Assembly (NCBI GenBank): GCA_038124025.1
Contig: JAYPBC010000026.1
Span: forward strand, 1-29,809
Length of the DNA stretch: 29,809 bases
Origin: UBA1275 sp038124025
Lineage (GTDB): Bacteria; Bacteroidota; Rhodothermia; Balneolales; Balneolaceae
Direction: 5' to 3'
In this document: in pieces, positions 15,531 to 24,408 of the stretch
Layout: the number at the start of each line of letters is the position of its first letter
Numbering within the stretch: position 1 is the stretch's first letter
The notes under the pieces: generated by a model
The model's input: the letters and a program-made list of their open reading frames with translations, nothing else
Told to the model about the DNA's origin: nothing
Databases searched by the model: none
Program-made: the position numbers and the translations under genes

Positions 15531-18500
15531 TTATTTGGCTACGGCCATTTTGACTAGTTTACTACCTGTTTTACCAGCAATAGTGGCCTTAACTAATGCA
15601 ATATACGCACCCGAGGGCCATTGAGAGGTATTAATTTCAATTTCTTCAGGATGGCCTCCTTGACTTTGAATCTGCTGCTCATAAATCATTTGGCCACCAA
15701 GATCTATAATCTGAATCTGAACCTGTCCAGCTCCGGAGGTTTGAAAACGCAACATCGTTCGGTCCCTGGCCGGATTAGGCCAGTTATAGGTTTCCGAGCC
15801 TATTAATACCCTCTGTCCATCTTCGCCTCCAGGCAAGTTTAATTCCTCCCCGGTTTGATATGCCCGATTCCAACCCCATGGCCCCATTCGTGAGGGCCAG
15901 TCGGCATGTCCCATGTTCGGAAATTCCCAAACCGATAATTCTCCTGAAGGGGCAATGGCCGTTACAAAAGATCCAATTATTCCGGGTGAATGTATCCGCG
16001 AAGCTTGATTCACACCCGAATCACCCGAAGCTTGATCCACGCCTGAGTCGCCCAAACCATCTGAATCACCCCAACTAAATCCACCTGCGCCAATGAGCAA
16101 AGGAAATCCTTGCAAAGGTTCAGCTTCAAGTGTGTAGCCATAAAGCATAGTGGCATACGGATTTTGCCCAACTACAAGCAGGTTTTGCTCTCCATCTCCG
16201 TTAAGATCGGCCAACAGAGGACTGCCTGCCCAGCGTACCGAGTCGGGAGCAGGAAGTGGAAAGTAATCCAACATAGCTCCACTTAGGTAGTATCCTTCGA
16301 GGGTATTATCGTTGGTATTAACCCGAAAAATTGATCCTTTTTTGGAGATTGCCGGCCATAAAGCGGCTACTTCTCCAGACTGGGTACTGTATATTAAGGT
16401 ATAAACATTAGCCGCATTGGGGTCAAATACCCCCACTTCAGTTTCACTAATACGGAGAAGTCGTACCGTTTCACCTTGGGCTAAGGGAATCCATTGGCTG
16501 GCTTCTGCGCTACCTAATAAGCCGCTTTGTTCAAGGGCTAGTACTTCATCAGCGCTCCACCCATCCACCTGTATCTGATCGTTATTCCACCGCCCTTGAA
16601 ACGAACCGACTTTCATATTTTCCGCGTTACTAAGCTCAATTAAGGCTGTTTCTGTTAACCAATCACTGCCCGTAATCTGCCCCTCCATATCTAGTTGTGT
16701 ACCCAATAATTCAAGCAAAATGGTCTCCTCTGCACCACCGGTACTGCTCAGGTAACCCAGCTGCTCCCCAAAACCAATGCCGCCTAGTTCCGAGCGTATG
16801 CTTTGTTCCCATCGTTGCACCAAGCTATCCTCTCCAGGGGTATAATTCCAAGATCGAATACGTAATTGCGAGTCATTCGCCCTACGTTCGCCGGTAATTA
16901 TCCGGTCTTCTAACACCGGTTGTACAGCCCCTTCCATGTCCGAAAGCCGTATCCAGTCTTCAGCGGTTATGTCCTGCTTGGTTTTTACATCGTTCAAGCT
17001 AAGAAGCTGGAGTGATTGCTCCGCTTGTACCACAATTAAGGTGTCAGAAGGAGTATTTGCATACCCGCCTAATGCATTAACTCCTTGTGGGCCGGCAATG
17101 ACTCGTCCAACCGAAAGAGGATGCGAAGGGTAATACCCATCCTCGGAAAGTAACCCATTCGGAAGAAAATCTTGAATATTCACTGCTAGGCGGGCTTCGT
17201 TATCTTTTGGAGCAGCATAACGAATAGAAAACTGGGCAGTCGATCCGGTGGCTTGGATATCATAGAGTTCAAAGAACTGTCGGCTTCCCACATTGCTGGC
17301 ATTATTTGGATAGCTTTCTGGGCCAAATTCGTTATTAGGATTCAGGTCAATACTGCCGTTTTCGGTTATAACTCGGTAGTTATTGCCTTCCCACCAAAAG
17401 TCATAGGCATAGCCAAAACTAGGTGAATTGTCTAATAGTCCAGCGTCCAAACCAATGTCTTGAGCTCCATCGGCCTCCTCTAGATCTACCCCCCGATAAT
17501 ATGGGTCTTCATTGACTCCTCGATCGATTCCTTGCGCTTGTGCGTCAAAAGCACGTTGAATAACCCCTTCATCAATGTGCCAAATAAGTAGTCCGCCATT
17601 GAGTTCACGATCGTCTTCGGTACCTTCTTTTTCATCTGGACCAAAATCCAGTCCACCTGGCAGGCTCCAGTCAAAATTACTCACATTAAGTAGTGTGCCT
17701 GCAGTTAATAAGGTGTCAAAGCCCGCATATTGATAAATAAAATCAGTATCGCTGTTGGTAAATTGTTGGCGTACTCGTCCTCCATCGGGTTGACGGATAG
17801 TCAACTCGACACCGCTGGCATTCAAATCACGATGGCGGTATTCAATCAAAAAATATTCACTACTAGAAATATCCCACCGGTAGAGTTGTGGATGATCGGC
17901 ATTCCTATCCATAGAGGCAGGGGATAGGGTAAAGGGTCCAATGCTACCTTTGCTTTCCAAAGCGCCTACCGACTCGGTGATGTTCACCGGCTCTACCCAA
18001 CCTAGAGCAGTCTTTTCCCAAGCCGAGGGTTCAGGCGGAATGAGACCGTTGTATGAAAAAAAGCCGGCCCCATCCATAAGTCCAAATCGTCCAATAGCAG
18101 GAGATCCATCCGCTGTGTTGAATAAGTCTGGCAGACCAAGATGGCTACCAATGGAGGCGCAAAGCAGACCATTTACCGACAGTGGAAAAACCACTTCATT
18201 TCCTCCAATATCCTCTCCCCGGCGGCTTTGCGTTCGCGGTATAATCATCGAGTTATTCACGTGAAAGCTCCCCTTATTCATTGAAAACCCTTCAAAAGTG
18301 GGTTCGTTCAATAAGCTAGCGAGTTGATCCTGCTTTAAATAAATAGAGGGTAAATCAAAAGGAGTAATGTCTAGACTGGTACCGGTTAACTCTACGTCCC
18401 GACCAACCCCAGCGTGGAAAATGACAAATGCTGTCGTTGCAGGATCCAATCCTGTGGGATCAAACTGCCCAGATTCATCGACTTTGGTCCACACATCCTG

Positions 18501-18681
18501 CATAAATNNNNNNNNNNNNNNNNNNNNNNNNNNNNNNNNNNNNNNNNNNNNNNNNNNNNNNNNNNNNNNNNNNNNNNNNNNNNNNNNNNNNNNNNNNNNN
18601 NNNNNNNAAGAGGAACCAGAGTAGGACAAGACCGGAACAACCGGACATGTTACTCGAAAAAGGCCAGCAGGTGCGCAGCAT
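15531..18681 (-). CDS. Secreted M6-like pseudo-peptidase with beta-propeller region and T9SS sorting domain (interrupted by an assembly gap)
   Basis: About 1015 visible residues around a 100-N gap. The N-terminus is the ATG at 18681, five bases after the porV stop; it encodes 24 residues that form a signal peptide (MSGCSGLVLLWFL at its end), in a different frame from the body across the placeholder gap. After the gap comes an M6/immune-inhibitor-A fold: FVIFHAGVGRDVE, then GSHLGLPDLFN, FGLMDGAG and AWEKTALGWVEP. The zinc motif expected just before GLPD (HExGHxLGLPD) reads ASIGSHLGLPD, so both zinc His and the catalytic Glu are gone. A beta-rich region with an FG-GAP-like calcium motif (DLNGDGEQN) follows, and the last 85 residues are a type A T9SS sorting domain (NWPNPARDRTMLRF, then QWPSGAYIALVK). 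Probably surface-attached, non-proteolytic. How much is missing in the gap is unknown. Confidence 0.82.
15999..16052 (-). repeat. 27-base tandem duplication inside the M6-like gene
   Basis: Two 27-base copies (15999-16025 and 16026-16052) differ at only a few positions and encode GDSGVDQAS and GDSGVNQAS. A third, partial GDS lies just upstream (GDSDGLGDSG). The repeat sits in a linker between the FG-GAP-like segment and the region before the sorting domain. Confidence 0.8.
18508..18607. other. Assembly gap (100 N) in the M6-like gene
   Basis: A run of exactly 100 N. The signal-peptide frame before it and the M6 frame after it join only if the true length is a multiple of 3; 100 is not, so the value is a placeholder. 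The missing part should contain the start of the M6 domain. Confidence 0.97.
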
Positions 18682-18686
18682 GGAGA

Positions 18687-19853
18687 TTAAAAGTTCAGGA
18701 GCACACTAAAGCGGAGCGTGTTCGCCAAGGGGTGATCCGATTCAAGGGTCTTGATGTAACTAAAGTCGATACCGAAGGCGTTGTAGCGTAGCCCAGCACC
18801 AAAGGTAATGTATTTACGATCGCCATTGTTAGGATCCTCGTAGTAGAATCCACTGCGTAGCGCAAAAAGATCGTTGTACCAATATTCCAGGCCAGCACCA
18901 AACATCAGTTGCTGGAATAAACTCACATCTACATATTCTTGACCGTCGAATCGTTGGAAGGTGTCCCATGAGCTAAATAAAGCCTCAATGGCACCGGCAG
19001 CCACATAGGAAGTATCGGAAACGCCAGCTTGGGTAGAGATAACTTCTTTTTTTCGAGCCATAATCTTAGAGACATCGGTGGCTAAGGTAATGCTGTTGTA
19101 TCCTTCTGGGTCAAGATCATATTCAAGAGCAAAACCAGCGCGCAAGGTGGTTGGCAACGGATCTTTTTGGGCATTGTCGGTGTATTGCATGCCCGGCCCT
19201 ATGTTAGAGAGGTTGAAACCTGCAGAGAATCGAGCGTTGTTTTCACCCAAGATGAATGGATTGGTTTTGTACAACAAGGCCAAATCCACCCCCACACTAC
19301 TTCCTGGATTTACCTTCTGCTGGCTAACCGTAGTTCCGGAGGCCAAAGATGAATAGATAAGCCGGAGACTGGTTCCCAAGGCCAGGTTTTTGTTCACTTC
19401 AAAACCGTAGGAAAGCCCAAGGGCCAATTCATAGGAGTTGAACTTAGAGATGATATCAGGGCTATCTTCATTGGTTTGAATTTGTTCTCCAAGGTTCAGA
19501 TAGGTCAGGTGAGCACCGATGGTTCCAATTCCTTCCACATAATATTTACCTACCAGATAATCGTAGAATAAATCATCCACATTAAAGTTAGCGAGCCAGT
19601 TTGAGTGGGTGATACTTACTTGATTACCTCGCTGGAAGGCCAAGCCAGCAGGATTCCAAAACATCGCTGATGCGTTATCAGCGATGGCCACCCCGGTGTT
19701 TCCCATAGCAGCGCCACGGGAATCGGGTTCAATCTGTAAAAACGGCACGGCGGTGATCGCCACCTGTGCCTGAGAGGTAAAAGATGTACCCACCAGCAAA
19801 AATAAGCTCATGGAAAACGTTAAAAAACGTGCTGAAAACAATAATTTTTTCAT
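18687..19853 (-). CDS. porV: PorV/PorQ-family outer-membrane protein (T9SS shuttle)
   Basis: A barrel protein of 388 residues from the ATG at 19853. The frame is open to 19907, but the extra 18 residues precede a perfect signal peptide (MKKLLFSARFLTFSMSLFLL, cleaved after SQAQ). The PorV/PorQ signature at the mature N-terminus is clear: EPDSRGAAMGNTGVAIADNA, then MFWNPAGLA. The remainder is FadL-like alternating beta-strands ending with the aromatic LRFSVLLNF. In T9SS, PorV binds the C-terminal signal of cargo after it leaves the SprA translocon and carries it to PorU. Placement directly after porU and before a sorting-domain protein supports PorV over PorQ. The gene ends five bases before the likely start of the M6-like gene. 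Confidence 0.9.
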   Translation of the reverse strand: MKKLLFSARFLTFSMSLFLLVGTSFTSQAQVAITAVPFLQIEPDSRGAAMGNTGVAIADNASAMFWNPAGLAFQRGNQVSITHSNWLANFNVDDLFYDYLVGKYYVEGIGTIGAHLTYLNLGEQIQTNEDSPDIISKFNSYELALGLSYGFEVNKNLALGTSLRLIYSSLASGTTVSQQKVNPGSSVGVDLALLYKTNPFILGENNARFSAGFNLSNIGPGMQYTDNAQKDPLPTTLRAGFALEYDLDPEGYNSITLATDVSKIMARKKEVISTQAGVSDTSYVAAGAIEALFSSWDTFQRFDGQEYVDVSLFQQLMFGAGLEYWYNDLFALRSGFYYEDPNNGDRKYITFGAGLRYNAFGIDFSYIKTLESDHPLANTLRFSVLLNF

Positions 19854-19942
19854 AGTGTATATAATTCTCACAACATTCGGTTTGGGAATATAATGAGTCT
19901 GGTTCATTAAATATGATTTTTTACGTGGAGACTGTTTCTTTG

Positions 19943-20019
19943 CAATGAGCGATTCGGCAATGAGTCACTTGGCACACAATGATTCAGCAACGAGTGACCC
20001 GGAACACAATGATTCGTCA
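19943..20019. repeat. Degenerate 30-base tandem repeat between porU and porV
   Basis: Two 30-base units (19960-19989 and 19990-20019) agree at 23 of 30 positions and share the core ACACAATGATTC. A partial unit (CAATGAGCGATTCGGCA) comes just before at 19943-19959. The array lies in the 174-base leader of porV, immediately after the porU stop. A small plus-strand frame (19945-20031, 28 codons) runs through it but is probably a by-product of the repeat. Confidence 0.65.
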
Positions 20020-20027
20020 AACTGCAT

Positions 20028-23000
20028 TTAGCGAATAACCACTAATTTTTCGATCTGTTCGATTGTTTTTCGGCCTTCGGGAGATTCTGTTGATACCCTA
20101 AGCACATAAACATAAGTACCGTTACCCAGACGATCAAAATCCCGGTCACGGCCATCCCATGGAATACTGGCATATGAACTGTTTCCTATTATGGTTTCTT
20201 GTATTTGTTGTACAGGGGCCCCAGCGAGAGTATAGATTCGGATACTCACGTCCAAAGGGCTTCCTTGTTGGTTGTGTTCGAAAACGAACTGTGTAAAATT
20301 ATTCATTGGATTCGGATAGTTGTACACATCACGGATCACCAAATCCTCCTCGGATTCTACCTCAAAAGCAATACTCTGTTCCGATGGATTATTATGTACA
20401 TCCCATGCTCGAACCTTTAGGGTATAGGCACCTTCAGGAACATCCTCTAGTGGATATTCAATGCGTCCCTTTGTAAAGTCGTTAAGTTCACCCTCATAAA
20501 AGTCATTTAATACGAATTCACGGGGGGGTTGGGTATTGAGTGTGGCAATGATTTCGTGGCCAATGCCCGTACCCGTGGTATTAATCCCTGAACTGTCGCT
20601 TAGTTCTACAAATACCGTAGGATTTGTGTTAATCAAACTGCCGTTAAAAAATGAAGGATCATTCAAATAGAGATCCATTTGCGGGCCCTGCCCGTCGTTA
20701 ACGGCATCGGGATTCACCCCAGAAAAACGAAGTTGGGTAAAAGAACCCCCGGCCGTCTCCTCCGAACTCTTGGCAAACACGAGCATACGAGAAGATTCAG
20801 GAGAAAAACTCATGTCCTTAGGCAAGATGAATTGGGTCGAAAAACGCCCATTCTGCACCTCGGCTTTCCCCCGAAACAACACATCACTTTCCACCTCATA
20901 GGTGCATTCCAGATCGGTTCCACGATTCAAATAGCACCCATAACTCGAGACCCATTCTCTATCCTGAGGAATGCTCACCCGGCGCTTAGCATCGAACAAA
21001 GTGAATACTGCTTCTCCATTAAAGCTGCTATGGCGCTGCCCATTAGCTAACTGAATTTCACCTTCTAACTCAACCGTATCCAATGCACGTAAACTCAGTG
21101 GCTCGTTTAGGGTATCCAGTTGCACCTGGTTGATGTGGGTAAAGCTCCCTTTTCGGTCAGGCAGAGCTAATCGCAAGGCCGGATCTCCCAGTAGGATGAA
21201 CTTGCGGGCATTAAGCTCATTGCCGATAGACGTGTTTTTGGTGCGCATAAAAATATCCCCTAGTCGGAGTGGTCGGCCATCGGTATCTCGCTCTAGCATT
21301 TTTTGTGAAAGGGCGATATTTAACCCGAAATTCAAGGCAGAGGTGCTCGATGAGGTATACACGACCCGCGTGGTTGTAAAGCTAGCAATGGCGCCTCCGT
21401 TTTCGGCTAGTACTAGTTTCTCAGCCCCAGATTGGGCATCAATATCATCGTAGCGACCAAATTGGCAGGTAGCCGTTACGACCAGGGCTAACTTATTTCG
21501 ATTATTAAGTTGGGGGATGTAATCTGAGAGAAACAGCTCTTCATCGGTCAGCGTTTGGGCGTTACCATGACCAGAATAATTGAACACCAACATACCTCGG
21601 TTAAAGGTATCGATAAGATCCTGAGTGGCCGCGGGGAGTTGACGCCCGGCGGCGGTAATTTCCTCCGGATAGGCAAATAGATAAATTTTCTTCAGGCGTG
21701 CCCCGGGTTCGTCCAGGTTCATCCGGATGGCCGTTCCATCGGCATTAAGTACATGCAAATCTCGGTTTCGGTTGGGCTCTGGAAAATCGTCGTCTCCGGC
21801 AAAAGTAAAGAGGTTTTGCCATTCTCCGGCATTGGCAGGATCTTCATACCGGTAGATTTTGTCCAAGGCAATGCGCGCTTCGCTGCGAGTTTGTGCCGAA
21901 ATACGTCCTACACCCAGATCGACCCGATCCGAAGAGCCAAAAATTCCCTCTCCATCATCCATGTAGGCAAAATAATCGTCGGTACCATAACTATTGGTTC
22001 GATGGATAGATTCACTGCTTTGAAAGGTAATGACGTAGTTGGTGAACCCACTTTTAATATTTTTGGTGTCGAAAGTAGCATCACCAAACAACAGAAGATG
22101 CTCGGGAAGTTGCTGACCTTGTGCCAAGGCGCGATCCCAAAGATATTTAAGAAAATCACGAATGGCCGACGGATCGGTTACTCCGCCCGAGAATTCATTA
22201 AAAATCTGCTCCTGAGTTACGACCAATGGAACCAAACCTTCATTAGATCGGTATTGAGCCAGTTCTTGAGCATAAGGTAAAAAGGTAGGGGCGGTTACGA
22301 CGATGTAATTTGGGAATTCACTGAGACCGCTGAGGTTTTGATTTTTCACTTTTCGTCCCATGACGGGCTTGTAATATCCGGTCTGTATCCAATAACGATC
22401 CGAGGGCTCACTGCCATGTTGAAAGGTATGCGTCGCCGTAACACCGGTTCCAAAGCTATTGGTAATGGGGACCGTAACGGGTTCAACCGGATTAGATACC
22501 TCCAAAACTTGTGGCTGAGCGGTAAAGCCTGAGACGGTAAACGAGCGCACCGTTTGCCCATCGGCATCAGTGGGGGCAAACATGGATATTTCACCCATAT
22601 CAGCAAATTGTGCCCGGGTACTAGCCACGCGTACATAATCCACAAAAGCTTCCGTCCCTGCATCCCCATTACTCATAGTCACGCTTAGCTCAATCACCGC
22701 ATCACCAGAGTTAATAAAGTCCGAATTACTCAGGCTAAAAGGAACCTGACTAAAACTGTAGGCCCTAGCCGATTCAAATTCATAGGAATTATACCCCGAG
22801 GTAAGTGAATTCACTGAAAAGGTATTCAGCACTTCTCCGTTGGCTTTGAGTTGAAGGGTAGGCCGACTTTCTGAGCGCACATAGATTCGGCCAGAAAGTA
22901 GCAAAGCTTCATCCGGATTCACCTGAACCAAGGTGTCTTTGTAAATGGTTATGTCTTGCCCCTGAGCGGTGGAGGGGATTCGTTGACCTAGAAAATAACG

Positions 23001-23913
23001 CCCGGTTTTTTGCCGGGTCTCAGATTTATTAAGCTCCTGCTCCATCCAGTTAAAATCCTCGAACTGTACTTGATTAGCGCAGGGCGCACAAAAATCGGTC
23101 TCACTTTTCATGCGAAGTCCTGGCTGTTCACCTACGGTCAAAAAAACATAAGTAGAGTCTGAATAGGGATGGATGCTGTGCGAAAACTCTCCCAGATTTC
23201 GAGACACTTTGTGAGGTGAGATTCCATAAAATAACAGTACGTCACTGCCGGTAAACTGCCCATCGGCCTCCCCCTGAACCAGCACAGGAATCTGAGCAAA
23301 ATCCGGTCTTGCTGTGTTATTACGTTCCGGCAACACCTTCCCATCGGTACCCCAAAGCTGCAAATTTCTGGGGTCTATGCTATCAAGATCTAATCCTAAT
23401 TCGTTCAAATAATCCACATCCAAACCATGAATACCCTCCCGAGAAACCGGGATTTTATACCACNNNNNNNNNNNNNNNNNNNNNNNNNNNNNNNNNNNNN
23501 NNNNNNNNNNNNNNNNNNNNNNNNNNNNNNNNNNNNNNNNNNNNNNNNNNNNNNNNNNNNNNNGCCCAGGCTTTGGCTTGAACCGAATCAATGGGAGTGG
23601 AGATGCTGCGCACCTGTTGCGATAAAATTTGAATATCGGCCCTCCCTTGACGAACGGCTACTGGCAGCTCAAATGGGGGAAGAATCTGAAGTCGAGGATT
23701 TGAAAGTTTATACTCGATATGCGTGGCGGTTTCAGCCACTTTGAGCAGTTGTACTCCCGTATTTTGTGCCCAAACTCGATCTCCATCCACCACTAAAACA
23801 CATAAACTAAGGACAAAACAAAGCCATCCTAGTCCTATCTGTCGCACAGATAATAACCAAGCAGCTCGAGTCTGATTCGCAGACTTTGTGTCTTCTCGAT
23901 GTTGTTTAGGCAT
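20028..23913 (-). CDS. porU: Type IX secretion sortase PorU (C25 peptidase; interrupted by an assembly gap)
   Basis: PorU removes the C-terminal sorting signal of T9SS cargo and attaches the cargo to the cell surface. The first 116 residues (ATG at 23913, signal anchor LGWLCFVLSLCVLVV, cleaved near VWAQ) precede the 100-N gap, and about 1144 residues follow it in another frame, so the true gap is a multiple of 3. The gingipain C25 domain lies in the middle: catalytic His in NYSGHGNAQ (codon at 21566-21568) and catalytic Cys in VTATCQFGRY (codon at 21465-21467), both intact. The C-terminal segment (YNYPNPMNNFTQFVFEH, then GNGTYVYVLRV) is the FlgD/sorting-like domain that PorU keeps. The total of about 1260 residues is a little more than the 1158 of the Porphyromonas protein. 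It heads the cluster porU-porV-M6-like-peptidase/barrel-DUF5683. Confidence 0.93.
23464..23563. other. Assembly gap (100 N) in porU
   Basis: Exactly 100 N between the N-terminal 116 codons and the rest of porU. As in the other gap, joining the frames needs a multiple of 3, so the true size differs from 100. Confidence 0.97.
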
Positions 23914-24408
23914 ACGTTTTGTCGTCTATCAATCTGTTTTGGAAAGCCAAGCCTTCCATCCATAAATAAGCCCGAAGGCGATCACAATTACTGTGTGGAA
24001 TATTGTAGCGTTGTGGTATAGACGTATGGTTCGTTAATTCTCGTGGAATGCGCGTAGACCGCATTCAAATGTTCCTACAAAACGTTCTTAAAATTAGCTT
24101 TCTGCTTACTTAAAGTCAACTAAAAGACGAAAACTAAGCGCTTAAAAAGCACCTTATGCACCGGGGGTATTCCATCACGATAAGGTCACCAATTCGCACC
24201 AAAATTTTGCGCTATCACATCGGCCTCCGATCTATCATAAACAAAACCATCCGGGTAGATCGGTCTCGGGTTGATCGCATTTGGTGAACCTCATGCAATT
24301 ATGGTTCCAGCGACATCATTAGTGGTATTTGCATCTTGGGTCTGTCTGTTCGGCGCAATTACTGTTCCCGCATAGCCCAATTGGGCGTAGACTCCGTATC
24401 AATGATCC
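23914..24408. other. 495-base region upstream of porU without an intact gene
   Basis: The part next to porU (23914-24185) is A/T-rich and should contain the porU promoter; no exact TAnnTTTG motif was found. A 6-base inverted repeat, GCCTTC (23951-23956) with GAAGGC (23974-23979), sits in the probable leader. The part next to the thiolase (24186-24398) reads like a decayed gene end and is listed separately. Confidence 0.6.
24186..24398 (-). pseudogene. Possible gene remnant between thiolase and porU
   Basis: One minus-strand frame is protein-like over 70 codons with a single internal TGA (24291-24293). It has no Met, so no start. Before the stop it reads like YGVYAQLGYAGTVIAPNRQ..., ending VAGTIIA; after it, SPNAINPRPIYPDGFVYDR... 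ending FGANW and a TGA at 24186-24188. Codons favour G in the first position, as in real genes. It starts within a few bases of the thiolase stop. The pieces AGTVIAPN and AGTIIA-GSPN look like an internal repeat of a lost surface-protein-like sequence. Family not recognised; a chance open frame cannot be excluded. Confidence 0.4.

Noticed and set aside
18608..18629. TTG start of the M6-like gene read through the N run
   Set aside because: It depends on the placeholder length of 100; the signal peptide in another frame from 18681 is far more likely.
19854..19907. 18-codon N-terminal extension of porV
   Set aside because: MKKLL at 19853 begins a typical signal peptide; the upstream codons are part of the leader.
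19945..20031. A 28-codon plus-strand frame with Asp-Ser repeats between porU and porV
   Set aside because: It follows from the nucleotide repeat and overlaps the porU stop on the other strand; no start signal or homologue is known to me.
21753..22280. 175-codon plus-strand open frame
   Set aside because: Antisense to the C25 domain of porU; its composition is that of a reverse shadow.
23914..24185. Search for a tRNA, small RNA or riboswitch in the porU upstream region
   Set aside because: Only a 6-base hairpin was seen, with no cloverleaf or known riboswitch core.
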